Assembly (NCBI GenBank): GCA_004154925.1
Contig: QJNS01000051.1
Location: 186,001 to 250,000, forward strand
Length of the DNA: 64,000 nucleotides
Reading direction: 5' to 3'
From: Monosporascus cannonballus
Lineage: Eukaryota; Ascomycota; Sordariomycetes; Xylariales
Shown here: positions 48,674-59,682 of the stretch, piece after piece
Numbering within the stretch: the stretch's first letter is position 1
Layout: each line of letters opens with the position of its first letter
Program-made: the position numbers and the translations under genes
The notes under the pieces: generated by a model
The model's input: only the letters and a program-made list of their open reading frames with translations
What the model was told of the DNA's origin: nothing
Databases searched by the model: none

Positions 48674-50946
48674 ATGAGTCTCACCCCAGATGAGGATAAG
48701 CTCGCAGTGCCTGCCGCCGCGCAGCTTTACCGCTCGTACAACGACACGTACGTGATCCATTATGACTTCAGCGAGACAGGTATGGCAGCAGCCTTGGTCG
48801 AATATGAGGATAGTTAGCCTATTTCCTAACAATTTTTGCTAGATGAAACCACGGCGGTGAAGGAGTTCCAGTGCCTATGCCGCGACCTCCGGGAGGCCGG
48901 TCTCCAAATCGAGGTCCGGCTCGGTCTCGCGCAGTCGCTTCTCGTCTTCGCCAAAGCGCCGAATGACCTTCTCGGCTCCACGGTTTATAAGTCGAGGTGA
49001 GCTGAACTTGCCAGTACAAGATTAGGAACGTGTATGCCCATTGAAAATGTTGCCATAGGGTGAAAGACTACTTATACGGCATCACCAACACCGCTTCCGA
49101 AGGCAGCCATGGTTGTGTCCCAGGGTGCTTCGAAGCCGAGGACGCCCTCTCGATGTACCACCTCGTCAACTGGTCGAAGGAGAATGGCGGTGCCGGCATC
49201 ACGCCCGGTTTCGGCAAGTGGAAGAACGTCAAGTCCATTTTCCCGATCCACAACGAGCCAGTAAACAAAGCCCTGCTGAAGCACCTGAGCAAGCGGTTCT
49301 TCCTGACCACGGAGGACCTTGACCGCATCCGGGACCTGTTCGGATCGAAGGTCGCCTTCTACTTTGCGTACATGCAGACCTATCTGCGCTTTCTGTCCTT
49401 CTCGGCCGTTACGGGCGTCTTCGCGTGGGCCTTCCTTCCGAAGTACTCGCTCGTGTACGCCATCATCACTCTGTTCGGGTGCACCGTGTTTCTGGAGTAC
49501 TGGAAGATCCGGCAGGCCGACCTCAGCATGCGGTGGGACGTGAAGGGCGTTGGAGCTTTGAAGGTCAACCAGCCGAAATTCCAGTGCGAGAAGATCATCG
49601 TGGACGCGGCCGGCAGGACGAAGCACTACTTCCCGAAGTGGAAGTCCATATCGCGACAGTTGCTCCAGATTCCGTTCTTCGTCGCGGCGCTGCTTGCGCT
49701 AGGAGCCATCATCACGTGCGTATTTGCCGTCGAGATCGTCATCAGCGAGACATATGGCAGACCGTACAAGTGGTGCCTGGAATACCTGCCTACGTTGCTC
49801 CTCGCCGCTTCACTTCCATATATAAGCTCGTACCTGGAGGACGTGGCGGCTATGCTGACCGACTACGAGAACCACCGCACGTACGACTACTACGAGATGT
49901 CCCTTACCCAAAAGATCTTCGGGTTGAGTTTCGTCGCCAACTACTTTCCCATCCTGCTGACCGCGTTCGTGTACATACCCCTGAGCGACGTCATCGTCCC
50001 CCAGATCAAGTCTTTCCTATGTCGCGTGTTCGGGCAGGGTCTAAGTCGCCACCTGGACGGCGGATCTTTCCAGAGAGACTCCGACAGGTTACGCAACGAG
50101 CTCATCGCCCTCACCATCACGGGACAGCTCTCGGACATGGCCCAAGAATTCGTCCTGCCATACGCCATGCACAGGTTGCGGAGCTGGTACCACGCGCACC
50201 GATCCTACCGCTCGCAGCAGTCATCGCTCGAGTCGCTGACACCCGACAACCCGAGCGAGAAGGCACTCCTACAGAGCGTGCAGCGGCAAGCCAGCCTGCC
50301 GCCCTACAATGTGCAGGACGACATCTCGGAGATGGTGATCCAGTTCGGGTACCTGGCGCTGTTCTCGCCGGTGTGGCCGCTGGTTTCCGTCGGCTTCTTC
50401 GTCAACAACTGGATCGAGCTGCGGTCTGACTTCTTCAAAATCTGCGTCGATCACCGGCGCCCGCACCCGGTGCGCACAGACGGCCTCGGGCCCTGGATCG
50501 GCTGGCTCGACACCCTGGCCTGGCTGGGCAGCATCTCCACCGCGGCGGTTGTTCACGTCTTCGGCACCGAGGCCGGCAACAGCAACACGCTCCTGGGCCA
50601 CGCCTTCGGGCACGTGTCCTGGTGGTCGCTGCCCGTCACCATATGGCTGAGCGAGCACATCTTCCTCGCATGGAGGTCGGCAGTGCAGTTCGTGCTACAG
50701 CGCATCGGATCCGATCAGATGCGTCGCGAGCGGATTGAACGGTACGCCCGCCGGAAGAAATATCTGGAAGACATGGACGCCGCTGCTAATGCTGGGGGGG
50801 GAGCGCATGGTGAGGATCATGGTAATAAACGTGGGAAATCTATCCCTGATATGCTAAACACTGGTTTCTCTGGGACGAGGAATGCCGAGATGGGGAGAAG
50901 CGAAGAGGTTGGCATTAGGTTAATTAAGACGTTAAAACAAGATTAA
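48674..50946 (+). CDS. TMEM16/anoctamin family protein (Ist2-like lipid scramblase)
   Basis: Three exons (48674-48779, 48843-48996, 49059-50946) give 715 codons, close to the ~735 of the Aspergillus and Nectria TMEM16 proteins. The cytosolic N-domain starts at ATG 48674 (YVIHYDF, VYKSR, VKDYLYGIT, all family marks) and covers about residues 1-185. About ten membrane segments follow, the first near 187-214 and 218-235. The Ca2+ site is visible: Glu450 (AQEFVLP), Asp508 and Glu511 (DISEMVIQFG), Glu540 and Asp544 (NNWIELRSDFF). Spacing from 508 on equals that of Nectria 503/506/535/539. Asp446 stands where Nectria has Asn448. Family role: Ca2+-activated phospholipid scrambling, or ER-plasma membrane tethering in yeast Ist2. 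GC-rich codons contrast with the flanks. The ~55-residue tail is poorly conserved and more AT-rich. The start is supported by an in-frame stop 6 nt upstream. It is the only intact gene here. Confidence 0.93.
48780..48842 (+). other. Intron 1 of the anoctamin gene
   Basis: 63 bp, GTATGG...GCTAG, phase 1, with a good branch-point candidate CTAAC (TTTCCTAAC) about 14 nt before the acceptor. Removing it joins the N-terminal YVIHYDFSET to DETTAV without a stop. Confidence 0.88.
48997..49058 (+). other. Intron 2 of the anoctamin gene
   Basis: 62 bp, GTGAGC...CATAG, phase 2. Splicing completes the Arg codon of the conserved VYKSR-VKDYLYG junction. The intron contains in-frame stops, so retention would truncate the protein. 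The branch site is less clear (TTGAAAA). Confidence 0.88.
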
Positions 50947-52816
50947 ATAGCAAGGGTTAAAGTTTGATGTTAATTTAAATACCAAGACCTACTAGTACTA
51001 AATACTCCATAGAGAAATTCCGGCTAAAAAGTGAAAAAAAGTACTTAAAAACAATTACCTGTCTCAAAGATATTATCGATAAGAATTCTTTTAAAAATAG
51101 ATAGCATGTATTTGTTTCCGCCTATATTAACTTAACTAACTGTTTCAGAATTCGCTTATTAAAAACGCAGCTTTATTTGATTTACATATATGTTTTGAAT
51201 AAGTTAACAGCGGCCAGCTTTTTAGTAACTTATATATCGCGCACCTTGTTTATTGTATAGTAAAATCTAATATTACATATTGGAGTTTTAATAAATTATT
51301 AGTATGAAGATAATTGTATGTTTTTTGCTTATTTTTGATATACTAAATAATTTATTGCTTTAGAATTTACGTTTAATTTAGTTTACGCTTTAATATACAG
51401 TTATTAAAATATCAAAGAGTAATAAATAAAGCGCTGTAAAATTAAGACGTATTATGTTATCTTAGTTGAGGCCTTTATTAGCTCGTTTTAATTTTTGACA
51501 ACCTTTATAATTGACGTTAATCCGTTGAAATTAATTAATTAAATAATATATCCCGGTAAAGGGCTAATAAGGCCTAATTTTAAGTTGTGAGAAAACATGT
51601 TTGTTCTATATATTTTTTTATAAAAAGAATTAAAAAAACGTTTGGGAATTAATTTCAATGAAATGAATTTAATATTTTACTGGTATTTCGAATATAAAGA
51701 AACACTCGTTTAAAAACTTTTTCAAAGTTTACAATAGAAATTAAGCTTAATATAATGAATTTAAAATTCAGTAAAAATATCGACCATAAAGATATTATAG
51801 TTGCGATAACGTAAATATTGCATATATTATTTTATTATAAGCTATTTGAGGTTATTTTTATAAGAAAACGCTCATTGATTATATTTTTACCAGTATAAAT
51901 TATGGTTATGACGTGGTATTTATGAAAAGGTGAAAGATCATCAAATGTAGCTGACTTTTACAATTAGAATATAATTAATTTGCGTTTAATATATGTAATA
52001 CTAAATGTGTTTATAAAATATAAATTAATTCATATTTTAGAATTCTTTTCAATTTTTTAGGGTTAAAATTAAGACAGGTAAAAAAAAGATTAAGTTTAGA
52101 AAATAGGTAACTGTAATGTCTTTATAGGTTAAAATAGTATAATTACCTGTCGAACTATCGTACGTCGAGTTCTATTAATATAGTTAATGCAAAAAAACCC
52201 GTTTAATAATTATTTTGCCCGTATAGCTTATTGCTATTATGTTACAGCCGATAAAACAATTAAAGGCAGCTAACTGCGAAATATCTTTATAGCTATAATA
52301 TAATATCTATAATTCGTACGAATAAAAACATAATAATACGGGCTTTTTTATTATTAAATTACTTTTTGACAATTGATTAAAAACATTATATACGGTAATT
52401 ATTTTGTTGTAATTATAAGGCGCTTCAACTGTAAAAAACTATATATACAACGAAAATTTTAACTTATTTTTAGTACTTTTATCAAAATAAGCCCGGTTGG
52501 AAAACTAAATATGTAATTTAAATTATGTTGAGAAAGAAATATGTATTTATAATTTCGTCCGATTTTAAAATCAAAACTTTTTCTTATTATATTTGCATAT
52601 ATAAATGACTTCTTCTACAACATTATATAGGAACGTATAAAACGGTATTAAAAATTTTTAATTTGATATTAACCCTTATTTTTGACCTTTCGTTGTTTTT
52701 GTACGTTCTTTACGAGTTAGGATAACATGACACTAAAAGTTAATTAGCTATAGTTGTTGTTGTAGGCGCAGTTATAATTTCCAAAATAGACTCTAATTTA
52801 AAAAAGATAAGCATTA
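50947..52816. other. AT-rich flank downstream of the gene
   Basis: Base composition falls back to AT-rich within about 50 bp of the stop codon. The 3' UTR and terminator must lie in this DNA, but no signal is distinctive. No genes or repeats were recognised up to the G5 LTR. Confidence 0.6.
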
Positions 52817-53228
52817 TGTCATGGCTCGGCGGCCAAAGGCCGAGAAAGACTGTCGATATAAAACGCTAAGCAATTTCGATCTTTGTAAAAGTTACGTAAT
52901 ACAAATTAATTAAATATAGTCGATTTGATTATAATCGACGAGTAATCGAATATAATCAGTTCGGTTGCGATCGACGAAAATTAAATAGAAATGGTCGATT
53001 ATTAATACAATTTAGTATATAACTATGTGTTTTTGTCTTTAAATAATTAAAATAAAATTAATATGAAATATAATTTCGTTTTTTGAAATAAATTTAATAT
53101 TATATAACGTCATTAACATTGTTTTTAAGCCTTTTAAAATACATTTAGGAATATAAATCAGTACGATTAAAATTCAATAATTGATTAAACCTTTAGCGGT
53201 TGTATCTTAAAAATTTAATTTAATAACA
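52817..53228 (+). repeat. 5' LTR of G5 (end approximate)
   Basis: Matches 59266-59682 with much RIP noise. Anchors are AAAAGTTACGTAATACAA, TTAATTAAATATA and ATTATAATCGACG. The first ~200 bp are clearest. The 3' boundary (AATAACA) is a best guess from where similarity stops. Confidence 0.65.
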
Positions 53229-54063
53229 TTGTAAAACCCTAAATAATACTCGTTTTATTAAAATATCAGCTCATAACGGAGTAGACTTTATTATTATATA
53301 ATTGTAGGCCAAAATTAAAGATTTCGAAAACAGAATTTAATAGGTTATAAACTGAGTAATAACTACCTTAACCCGTATTATTATGCTCAGGCATAAGGTC
53401 AAAAAATATTAACTTTGCGATAAAAAAACCGTGAAAAATTTCCTTATTTAAGCGTAAATATGATGCTGTATTTAAAATTTGAAAATATTTGCAAATAAGA
53501 TATTCGTTATAATCGCTTTCTTTATACAAACTATTTTAAATTAATATAAGCTGGTAATAAAACATTATATAGAAAACATTAAAGCGGGATGAAAAAGGCT
53601 ATCGAAATTCTTTTTTCCAATTATATAAATTTCAAAAAAAAGAGAAATTTAAAGCTAATTTCGAAAGTCTGGACGAAAGAACAACGGTAATGTAACAGAT
53701 TATATGATTATAACTAAAGAGACCTATTTAGAAATACGTTGTTATATGCAAAAATCTAATATCTAAAATAAAATGAACCGACAACCAAAATAATAATTTA
53801 ATCGGTATATTTAAAAAATATTTACAAAATCACGGTAAAATAATATCATAAAGCTTTAAAACTTAAAAGATTAAATTCGGCATAATTTTAAAGTTAGTAA
53901 GAATAATTATGAACAGTTAAAGCAGTGTAAAAAATAATATAAAAATATAAACACTAATTCGCGGACTAAGAAAAAAAAGTAAAACGTAGTATTTATATTA
54001 TATAGCATATCGCTTTAACCTATAAAACTAAAAAGGATTTAATGCAATAATCAAAGCTAAATT

Positions 54064-54360
54064 ACATGTTATAATTATGGTAAAATGTAATATTACTGAA
54101 ACAGTTCTAAAGAACCTCGGCTATGAGGCATTTAAAATTTTATTTCGGAAGAACGATTAATTAGCCTAAATAGGGAGCTATTCGATAAAAGTAAAATCTT
54201 CATATAATGTAGGCCAAGTCCAAATAAAAGCTATTAGGATAAAGAATTTAATATAAAATATGAAAGAGTAAAAGACTGGCTTAAAAACGTCTAAAAATAA
54301 TAAAACGACTGAAAGAAATAATTAAAGAATTAACAAAAATAAACGAAAACGATTGACATT
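54064..54360 (+). pseudogene. Gag-like remnant of G5 with knuckle-like motif
   Basis: One plus-strand frame reads TCYNYGKM, stop, YY, stop, NSSKEPRL and goes on with NFISEERLISLNRELFDKSK, then EFNIKYERVKDWLKNV. The start looks like a retroviral-type CCHC knuckle whose second Cys and His became Tyr. The last Cys position holds Ser and cannot be explained by RIP, so the assignment is tentative. The following open stretch has no motif that I know. Confidence 0.4.
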
Positions 54361-55766
54361 GAAATTGCATATTAATATAGCAAAGTATACGTCGCACATT
54401 AAAAATAATGCGAAAGGCCTGTCTATAACAAATAGAGATAAAATCTATTTATTAATATATTATACGCATATATAAATGAAAATCCGATGGGGCGAGTTAA
54501 ACCGGAAAGAACAAGATAAATTAATAGTAATAAAGGTAGTTTCCAAAACTTATTTTGTAAAATAAAATTTATAAACGAAGCGTATTATAAAATAACTACA
54601 AATTCATGCTTATAAAAGAATTGGGTTTTATAATGAATATAATTATTAATTCATAAAGAAGATTAATTTAAAACACAGTAAAAACCTCTTATTATAGAGT
54701 TATTACGGGTGTTTATTTTCAATTAATATTTATTAAACATTCTAAGAAAAAAAGAGAATTAAAACAAAGGTTCGTATTTTAATTTAAACAATATAAAAAG
54801 ACAATTAGGGTATAACATAATTAGATATTATATGACAAATAGATATATTAATGACGCAGAATAACAATTATTTCGATTGCAAAATATTTCACATAACTTT
54901 ACGGATTAATACGTTAATATAAATACCAAATAGAATAATTTAACACGCTATATATAAAAACGTACAAATATTTTAGCAAATTCAAAAAACAGTTAAAGAA
55001 AAACGTTATTTATTAAGAAAACTACAAAGTAACAAAACCTTAAAAAGTTGAAAGAAATTCCTAAAAAATGATTTAAATATTAAGATATAACGCGTATATA
55101 ACTTTGTTCTCTAAAAAATACAAATCGAAATATATGCATATATTACAGTAGCGAAATACGGAACTTTAAGAGCATAGTTTATTATATTAAACGTTATTAA
55201 TAAACTGAAACTAACATGAAAACAGAAATTAAATCCTTATAGTGTCAGATATATAGACAAATGAGGTTTCGCTTATAATAACAAAAAGATTAAAATAAGA
55301 TAACTTACTTTGAGATTTTTACCTAAAACTAATAATAATAATAAATTTTAATATTTTTTTATTTGAAAATTGCCACGTAATATTAAATTTCTTTAAATAT
55401 GTTAATATAATAGGTTAATTAATAAAGGACAATTCAAATGAAGTTTTCTTTATATTTTATCAATAAATAAACATTGAAAAAAATATATAAGTGTTCAATT
55501 ATAAATAATACGAAATATAAACATAGGCATTTAATATATATGGAATTATCTAATAAAATAAAATATATAAAAGATTTCACTGTTAAAGATTACGATAGGT
55601 TATTAGTATTATTAAAACAATGTGTGAATAAATAAATCACGATACGTAATAATAATTTAATAATTTGAAAAACTTAATAAATACTTCACAATTGCATTAC
55701 AAATATAAACAACTTTTTAAGTAAAGGTTTAATACGAAATTATTAAAATGTAACCATTACAATTAT

Positions 55767-55915
55767 TGTCACGGCGTTGTACATCTCTTGAGTTCTGGTG
55801 AATATTCTATTATTGTGTAAAGAAGAGAGAAAGAATCTATCTAGCAAGCGCTACGCGCTTGCGTATGTATAGCGAAACGGCGGCTTAAAAGGGTCACTTT
55901 ACAAGTGCTGTAATA
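55767..55915 (+). repeat. Solo 149-bp LTR nested in G5, copy 2
   Basis: Begins TGTCACGGCGTTGTACATCT and ends GTGCTGTAATA, matching 42708-42856 inverted. Flanks are ATTAT (55762-55766) and GTTAT (55916-55920), a 5-bp duplication differing by one RIP-type transition. No internal sequence follows, so it is a solo LTR left by LTR-LTR recombination. It contains CAAGCGCTACGCGCTTG, a perfect 17-bp inverted repeat with a one-base centre, and is much less AT-rich than G5 around it. Confidence 0.75.
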
Positions 55916-56815
55916 GTTATGAAATAATTTTTTAAAAAGTATATTTATAAGATTTTAACTTATTTATAACTTTTATAAAAACGAAACAGGCACTATTAAA
56001 ACGTATTTGAAAAACTGGTTACAAAAAAATAAATTTAACTTTCCAAATTACCCGGAATATACTATATGTTTATTATATTTAACAAAACAGAAAATTACGA
56101 TTCATAATTAATTGTCGACAATTAACCTGTATTACCATTAAATAATGAAATATTGTTACGATTAATTACTGCAAAGAAGTAAAGGTTTTACAGAATTTGA
56201 GTTATAATATTCATGTTTTTTAAAAAAATATAACGTTAGTAAAATTAGAGAAAGATACAAAAAGAATTACGTTTACAACAAAGCCTAAGATATTTAAATA
56301 TTTAATTACCATGTTAAAATTACGATTATATGAGTAATTTTCTGTCAAATCATAAATTAGATGAGATTAAAATATTAGATGTTTTTAATATATGCAAATT
56401 TAATAACATTTCAGGCATGCGAAAGCAGAAGAAACATATATAAAATATATTTATAAAGTTTTCTAAGCATTTTAAAATGTTAAATTACTAATTAATATCA
56501 AACGAACTTGATTTTATAAATTAGCACTGAGATACTTAAAATACATTATTAGCTTAAAACATATTAATATAACTTTTTCAAATTTGTTAAAAATATGAAA
56601 TAATAAACGCTGATTATAAATAAAGAGACGGAAATAGTATATAAAATTAATAATTGGTATAAAGGTATACCAGAAATGTTAATAAACTATTATGCCTTAA
56701 ATTAGTTTAATTAAGCCGAGGCTTAAATAATCGTTATAATTAACAACAATATATGAAAAGATACAAAAATAATCTCATTAATATAGCGGTATTAATTATA
56801 TTCGATTTAATACGC

Positions 56816-56950
56816 CTGGTTAAATTAGAAACCGATATTGCAGAATATACGTTATATACGATAATAGAATTTCGGAATAATTAGAGGAAATTATACTTTA
56901 TCAACTTTTTATATCAGTGTAAAAAAAAACGAAGTTAAATATATTATATC
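56816..56950 (+). pseudogene. RNase H remnant of G5
   Basis: Plus-strand reading LVKLETDIAEYTLYTIIEFRN, stop, RKLYFINFLYQ. It follows the gypsy RNase H start (..LETDAS.YA.G.V......GK..PIAF.SR) and keeps the catalytic Asp of LETD. It sets the plus-strand orientation of G5. Confidence 0.65.
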
Positions 56951-58454
56951 AAACGGAAGATTCATGGTTATTATTATGTTGTTTTTTCGAAAATTTAAAT
57001 ATTTTCTTACACAAACTTCTTATTAAGTTAAAGTGTATATGGATTATTAAAACTGTATTTATTTTTTACAACCAAAAAGCTTATATAACAATATTTGAAA
57101 TCCGTAAAAGAATAAAGGAATTTTCATTTGTTATTAGGTTTAAAAAAGGTTTATAAGAACTAAAACTCATACTTTATATAACGATCCAAATCTCGACAAA
57201 ACTTTAATTACAATAAATTATATTAATTTCGGGATTATCTCCAACAAATATATATATATATGTTAAAACTTAATAATATAGAAAGTTAGGGTTATATTCA
57301 ACAAAAAAGAAATATAGAGATCGTTTACCGAAAGCTAGAAGGTTAAGAAAACTAAAACTTCTAAAAATATGTTAATTAAATTTAAATCTCTATATTTGTA
57401 TAAGTAATTATAATATAAATATTGCAAAAGTTATAAATTTTTAAAATATATTTAACCTAGTTCATCTTCTTTATATAAAAATATAAAACGTTAAACAATT
57501 CGATATCAATATAATGTTTAAAATAAAGCCAAAATACAATAATTTAGATAATATAAATATTATAATTATTATTAGGTTTAAAAACACTCTAAAATGTATT
57601 TGTAAGCAATATTAATAAAAAATGTTTTTATTCTGAAATAGAGTAATGAAAATATTTTCTAAGAGCATTCTTATAATCGTGGACCGATAAACGTAATTTT
57701 CTTATTTTTAACGGCATTAAAAAATTATATTTTTCAAACACATAATATATAATATCTTAAAAGTGTTTTTAACGTAGGCGGATAATTGCATAAAAATACT
57801 TGTAATAAATAATTTGATTTTATTTTAAAGCTGTAATAAGAATTTACAATTCAAATCGGTTTTAATTATAAATGATGGGCCTTATTTATATTGTAAAAGG
57901 ATAAATATATTTTTAAAACATTATATTAATTGTAATCAAAACGAATACATTACAAAACTACTTGTGACGTAATTAACTCATAATATTAATTATTACGAAG
58001 ATATAAAACAATTTTAACGGATATAATATTTGTTTGCATCTTTAATATTTCTAAATATATGTGCAATAAATATGTAATTATTAGAAAAACATCTATCCTA
58101 GCATAACTAAACTAATTAGATTAAAAATTAAAAATAAATATAGAATTCGTATATAACAAAATAGATATCGTATTTGAGAGGAATTAAAAAAAATTAAGCT
58201 TCGAAAAAGGCAACATGATTTATTTCGTGACAAAAAACATTTAAAGAGAATCGTCTCATAAGAATGTAGTTTGAAATATATGTACTTATATAAACATTTT
58301 GAAAAAAAACAGAAAATAAAGATTAACTAAAACTATTATCGGAAATCAAATTCCATTTTATTTTTTATAATTTCCTGCTTACTTTAATAGCAAATATTAT
58401 TAAGGTATATATAGAATGAAATGGCGTAAAAACGAAAAACAAAATAAAATACGA

Positions 58455-58580
58455 AGTAGAAAAAGTCTTGAATATACCGAAAAAGTTATATTGACCATAT
58501 TTTTAATTAAATAGAAAAACAATTTAAATTTTGAAAATATTTAAAGCTTTTTGAAAAGTCTTATAAATATCTAACGTTTA
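58455..58580 (+). pseudogene. Chromodomain remnant of G5
   Basis: Plus strand: KYEVEKVLN (one frame), then after a frame change FLIK, stop, KNNLNFENI, stop, SFLKSLINI. Laid against the chromodomain pattern (YEVE.IL, YLVKW.GYP.SENTWEP..NL), stops fall where Trp is expected (TGG to TAG). Decayed but recognisable from two matching blocks in order. Confidence 0.6.
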
Positions 58581-58680
58581 GTATAAGGTTTTTATTAGCA
58601 ATAGTAAAACTCCTAATAATCGCATTCTAATCTACGTTTTATATAGCGGCAAAAAAGGATTATTAAATCTTTACTGCAAA

Positions 58681-58893
58681 TTAATCAATTACTTGAGTTA
58701 AAAAGGTAACCCTCTTTATATAGTTGTATTTGTTTAATTCGTTTAAATCCTCTATATTATAACGAATTAATTCAGCTATTATTTTACGAAGATTATTCTT
58801 TTCACGATATAAACGCGGTAAATAACTAAAGCCTTTTATAAAAAGAATTGACTCATTTCTCTTTTTCGCTTTTATCTGTCTTTCGAAATTCAC
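58681..58893 (-). pseudogene. Antisense coiled-coil-like ORF in G5
   Basis: 70-codon uninterrupted minus-strand frame, antisense to the element, between its chromodomain and 3' LTR. It reads MNFERQIKAKKRNESILFIK, then LYREKNNLRKIIAELIRYNI and EDLNELNKYNYIKR. The block REKNNLRKIIAEL...EDLNELNK follows the same pattern as the antisense frames of G3 and G4. That this stays open for 70 codons in heavily mutated DNA is notable, although AT-rich chance frames of this size exist. Function unknown. Confidence 0.45.
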
Positions 58894-59265
58894 GCGTTTT
58901 TAAAAAAATAAGACAAAGGAAATAATAAAAAAAACGGATGAATTCGCTTAAAGTTTTATTTTACTAAAATTGCAATACGTGTATTTGTTATCTAAATAAA
59001 CTTATAACAAGTTTTGCTTTTTGAAATAATATAACTAAAACTGTTAATGTATAAATACGCTAAATAATAAAATATATTTATAATAAATATATTAATAACA
59101 AAGACTCAGGCCTTGAAATGACCTGAATAAATATATATGTTTTACGTGGTTTAAATATACGGTTCAATATAAGAAATGATGTTAAAAAAGAACAATTACG
59201 TATTGAAACACGACAGACGAACAAATTAATATTTATAAACAAAGGTTCTCAAAAAAGAGAAATTC

Positions 59266-59682
59266 TATTATGGTCCGGCGGCTAAAAGCTCAAAAGAATA
59301 ATTCGAACGAAACGTTAAACCATTCCGACTTTACCAAAAGTTACGTAATACAAGTTAATTAAATATACACGGTTGAATTATAATCGACGGATAACCGAAG
59401 ATAATCATCTCGAATACGATTAACGAAAACCTAAATAAATATAATTTAATTATTAATATATTTTTATATATAACCAAATTTATTGAAAATGCAATAATAT
59501 AAATATATTAAATTTAGAAATAATTGCTTTAGGTAAGATATTTCTAACGATACGAAATAAAATTATAATCATTTTATTATTTTCACTTTTACGACGTTTC
59601 TATTGATATAAGCCCGTATAACTAAGGATTAAGAATTGGTCAAACCTTGAGCCTTTATGTGATAAGAAAATTGAAATAAACC
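59266..59682 (+). repeat. 3' LTR of G5 (end approximate)
   Basis: Partner of 52817-53228. It shares the TCCGGCGGC start, AAAAGTTACGTAATACAAG and the later TATAAGCCCGTATAACTAAGG stretch against TATAAATCAGTACGATTAAA. The true end may lie a few bases further, at TTTTTACA. Confidence 0.65.

Larger units (their letters stand above)
52817..59682 (+). mobile_element. Ty3/gypsy chromovirus G5
   Basis: The only large element on the plus strand, about 6.9 kb. Direct repeats start TGTCATGGCTCGGCGGC (52817) and TATTATGGTCCGGCGGC (59266) and can be followed for about 410 bp. Between them, in the right order for a plus-strand chromovirus, are a zinc-knuckle-like motif (54064), RNase H (about 56816), a chromodomain (about 58455) and an antisense frame (58893-58681). 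A purine tract (AAAAAAGAGAAA) precedes the 3' LTR. The outer LTR ends and the target duplication could not be fixed. Interrupted by a nested solo LTR at 55767-55915. Confidence 0.75.

Noticed and set aside
48244..49019. Minus-strand open frames of 66-103 codons over the 5' part of the gene
   Set aside because: They overlap the leader, exons and introns of the anoctamin gene, carry no motif and are explained by GC-rich, stop-poor DNA.
49072..50658. Long open frames in other frames of the anoctamin exon 3 (up to 334 codons)
   Set aside because: Arg/Pro/His-rich shadow frames caused by the GC-rich third positions of the real gene.
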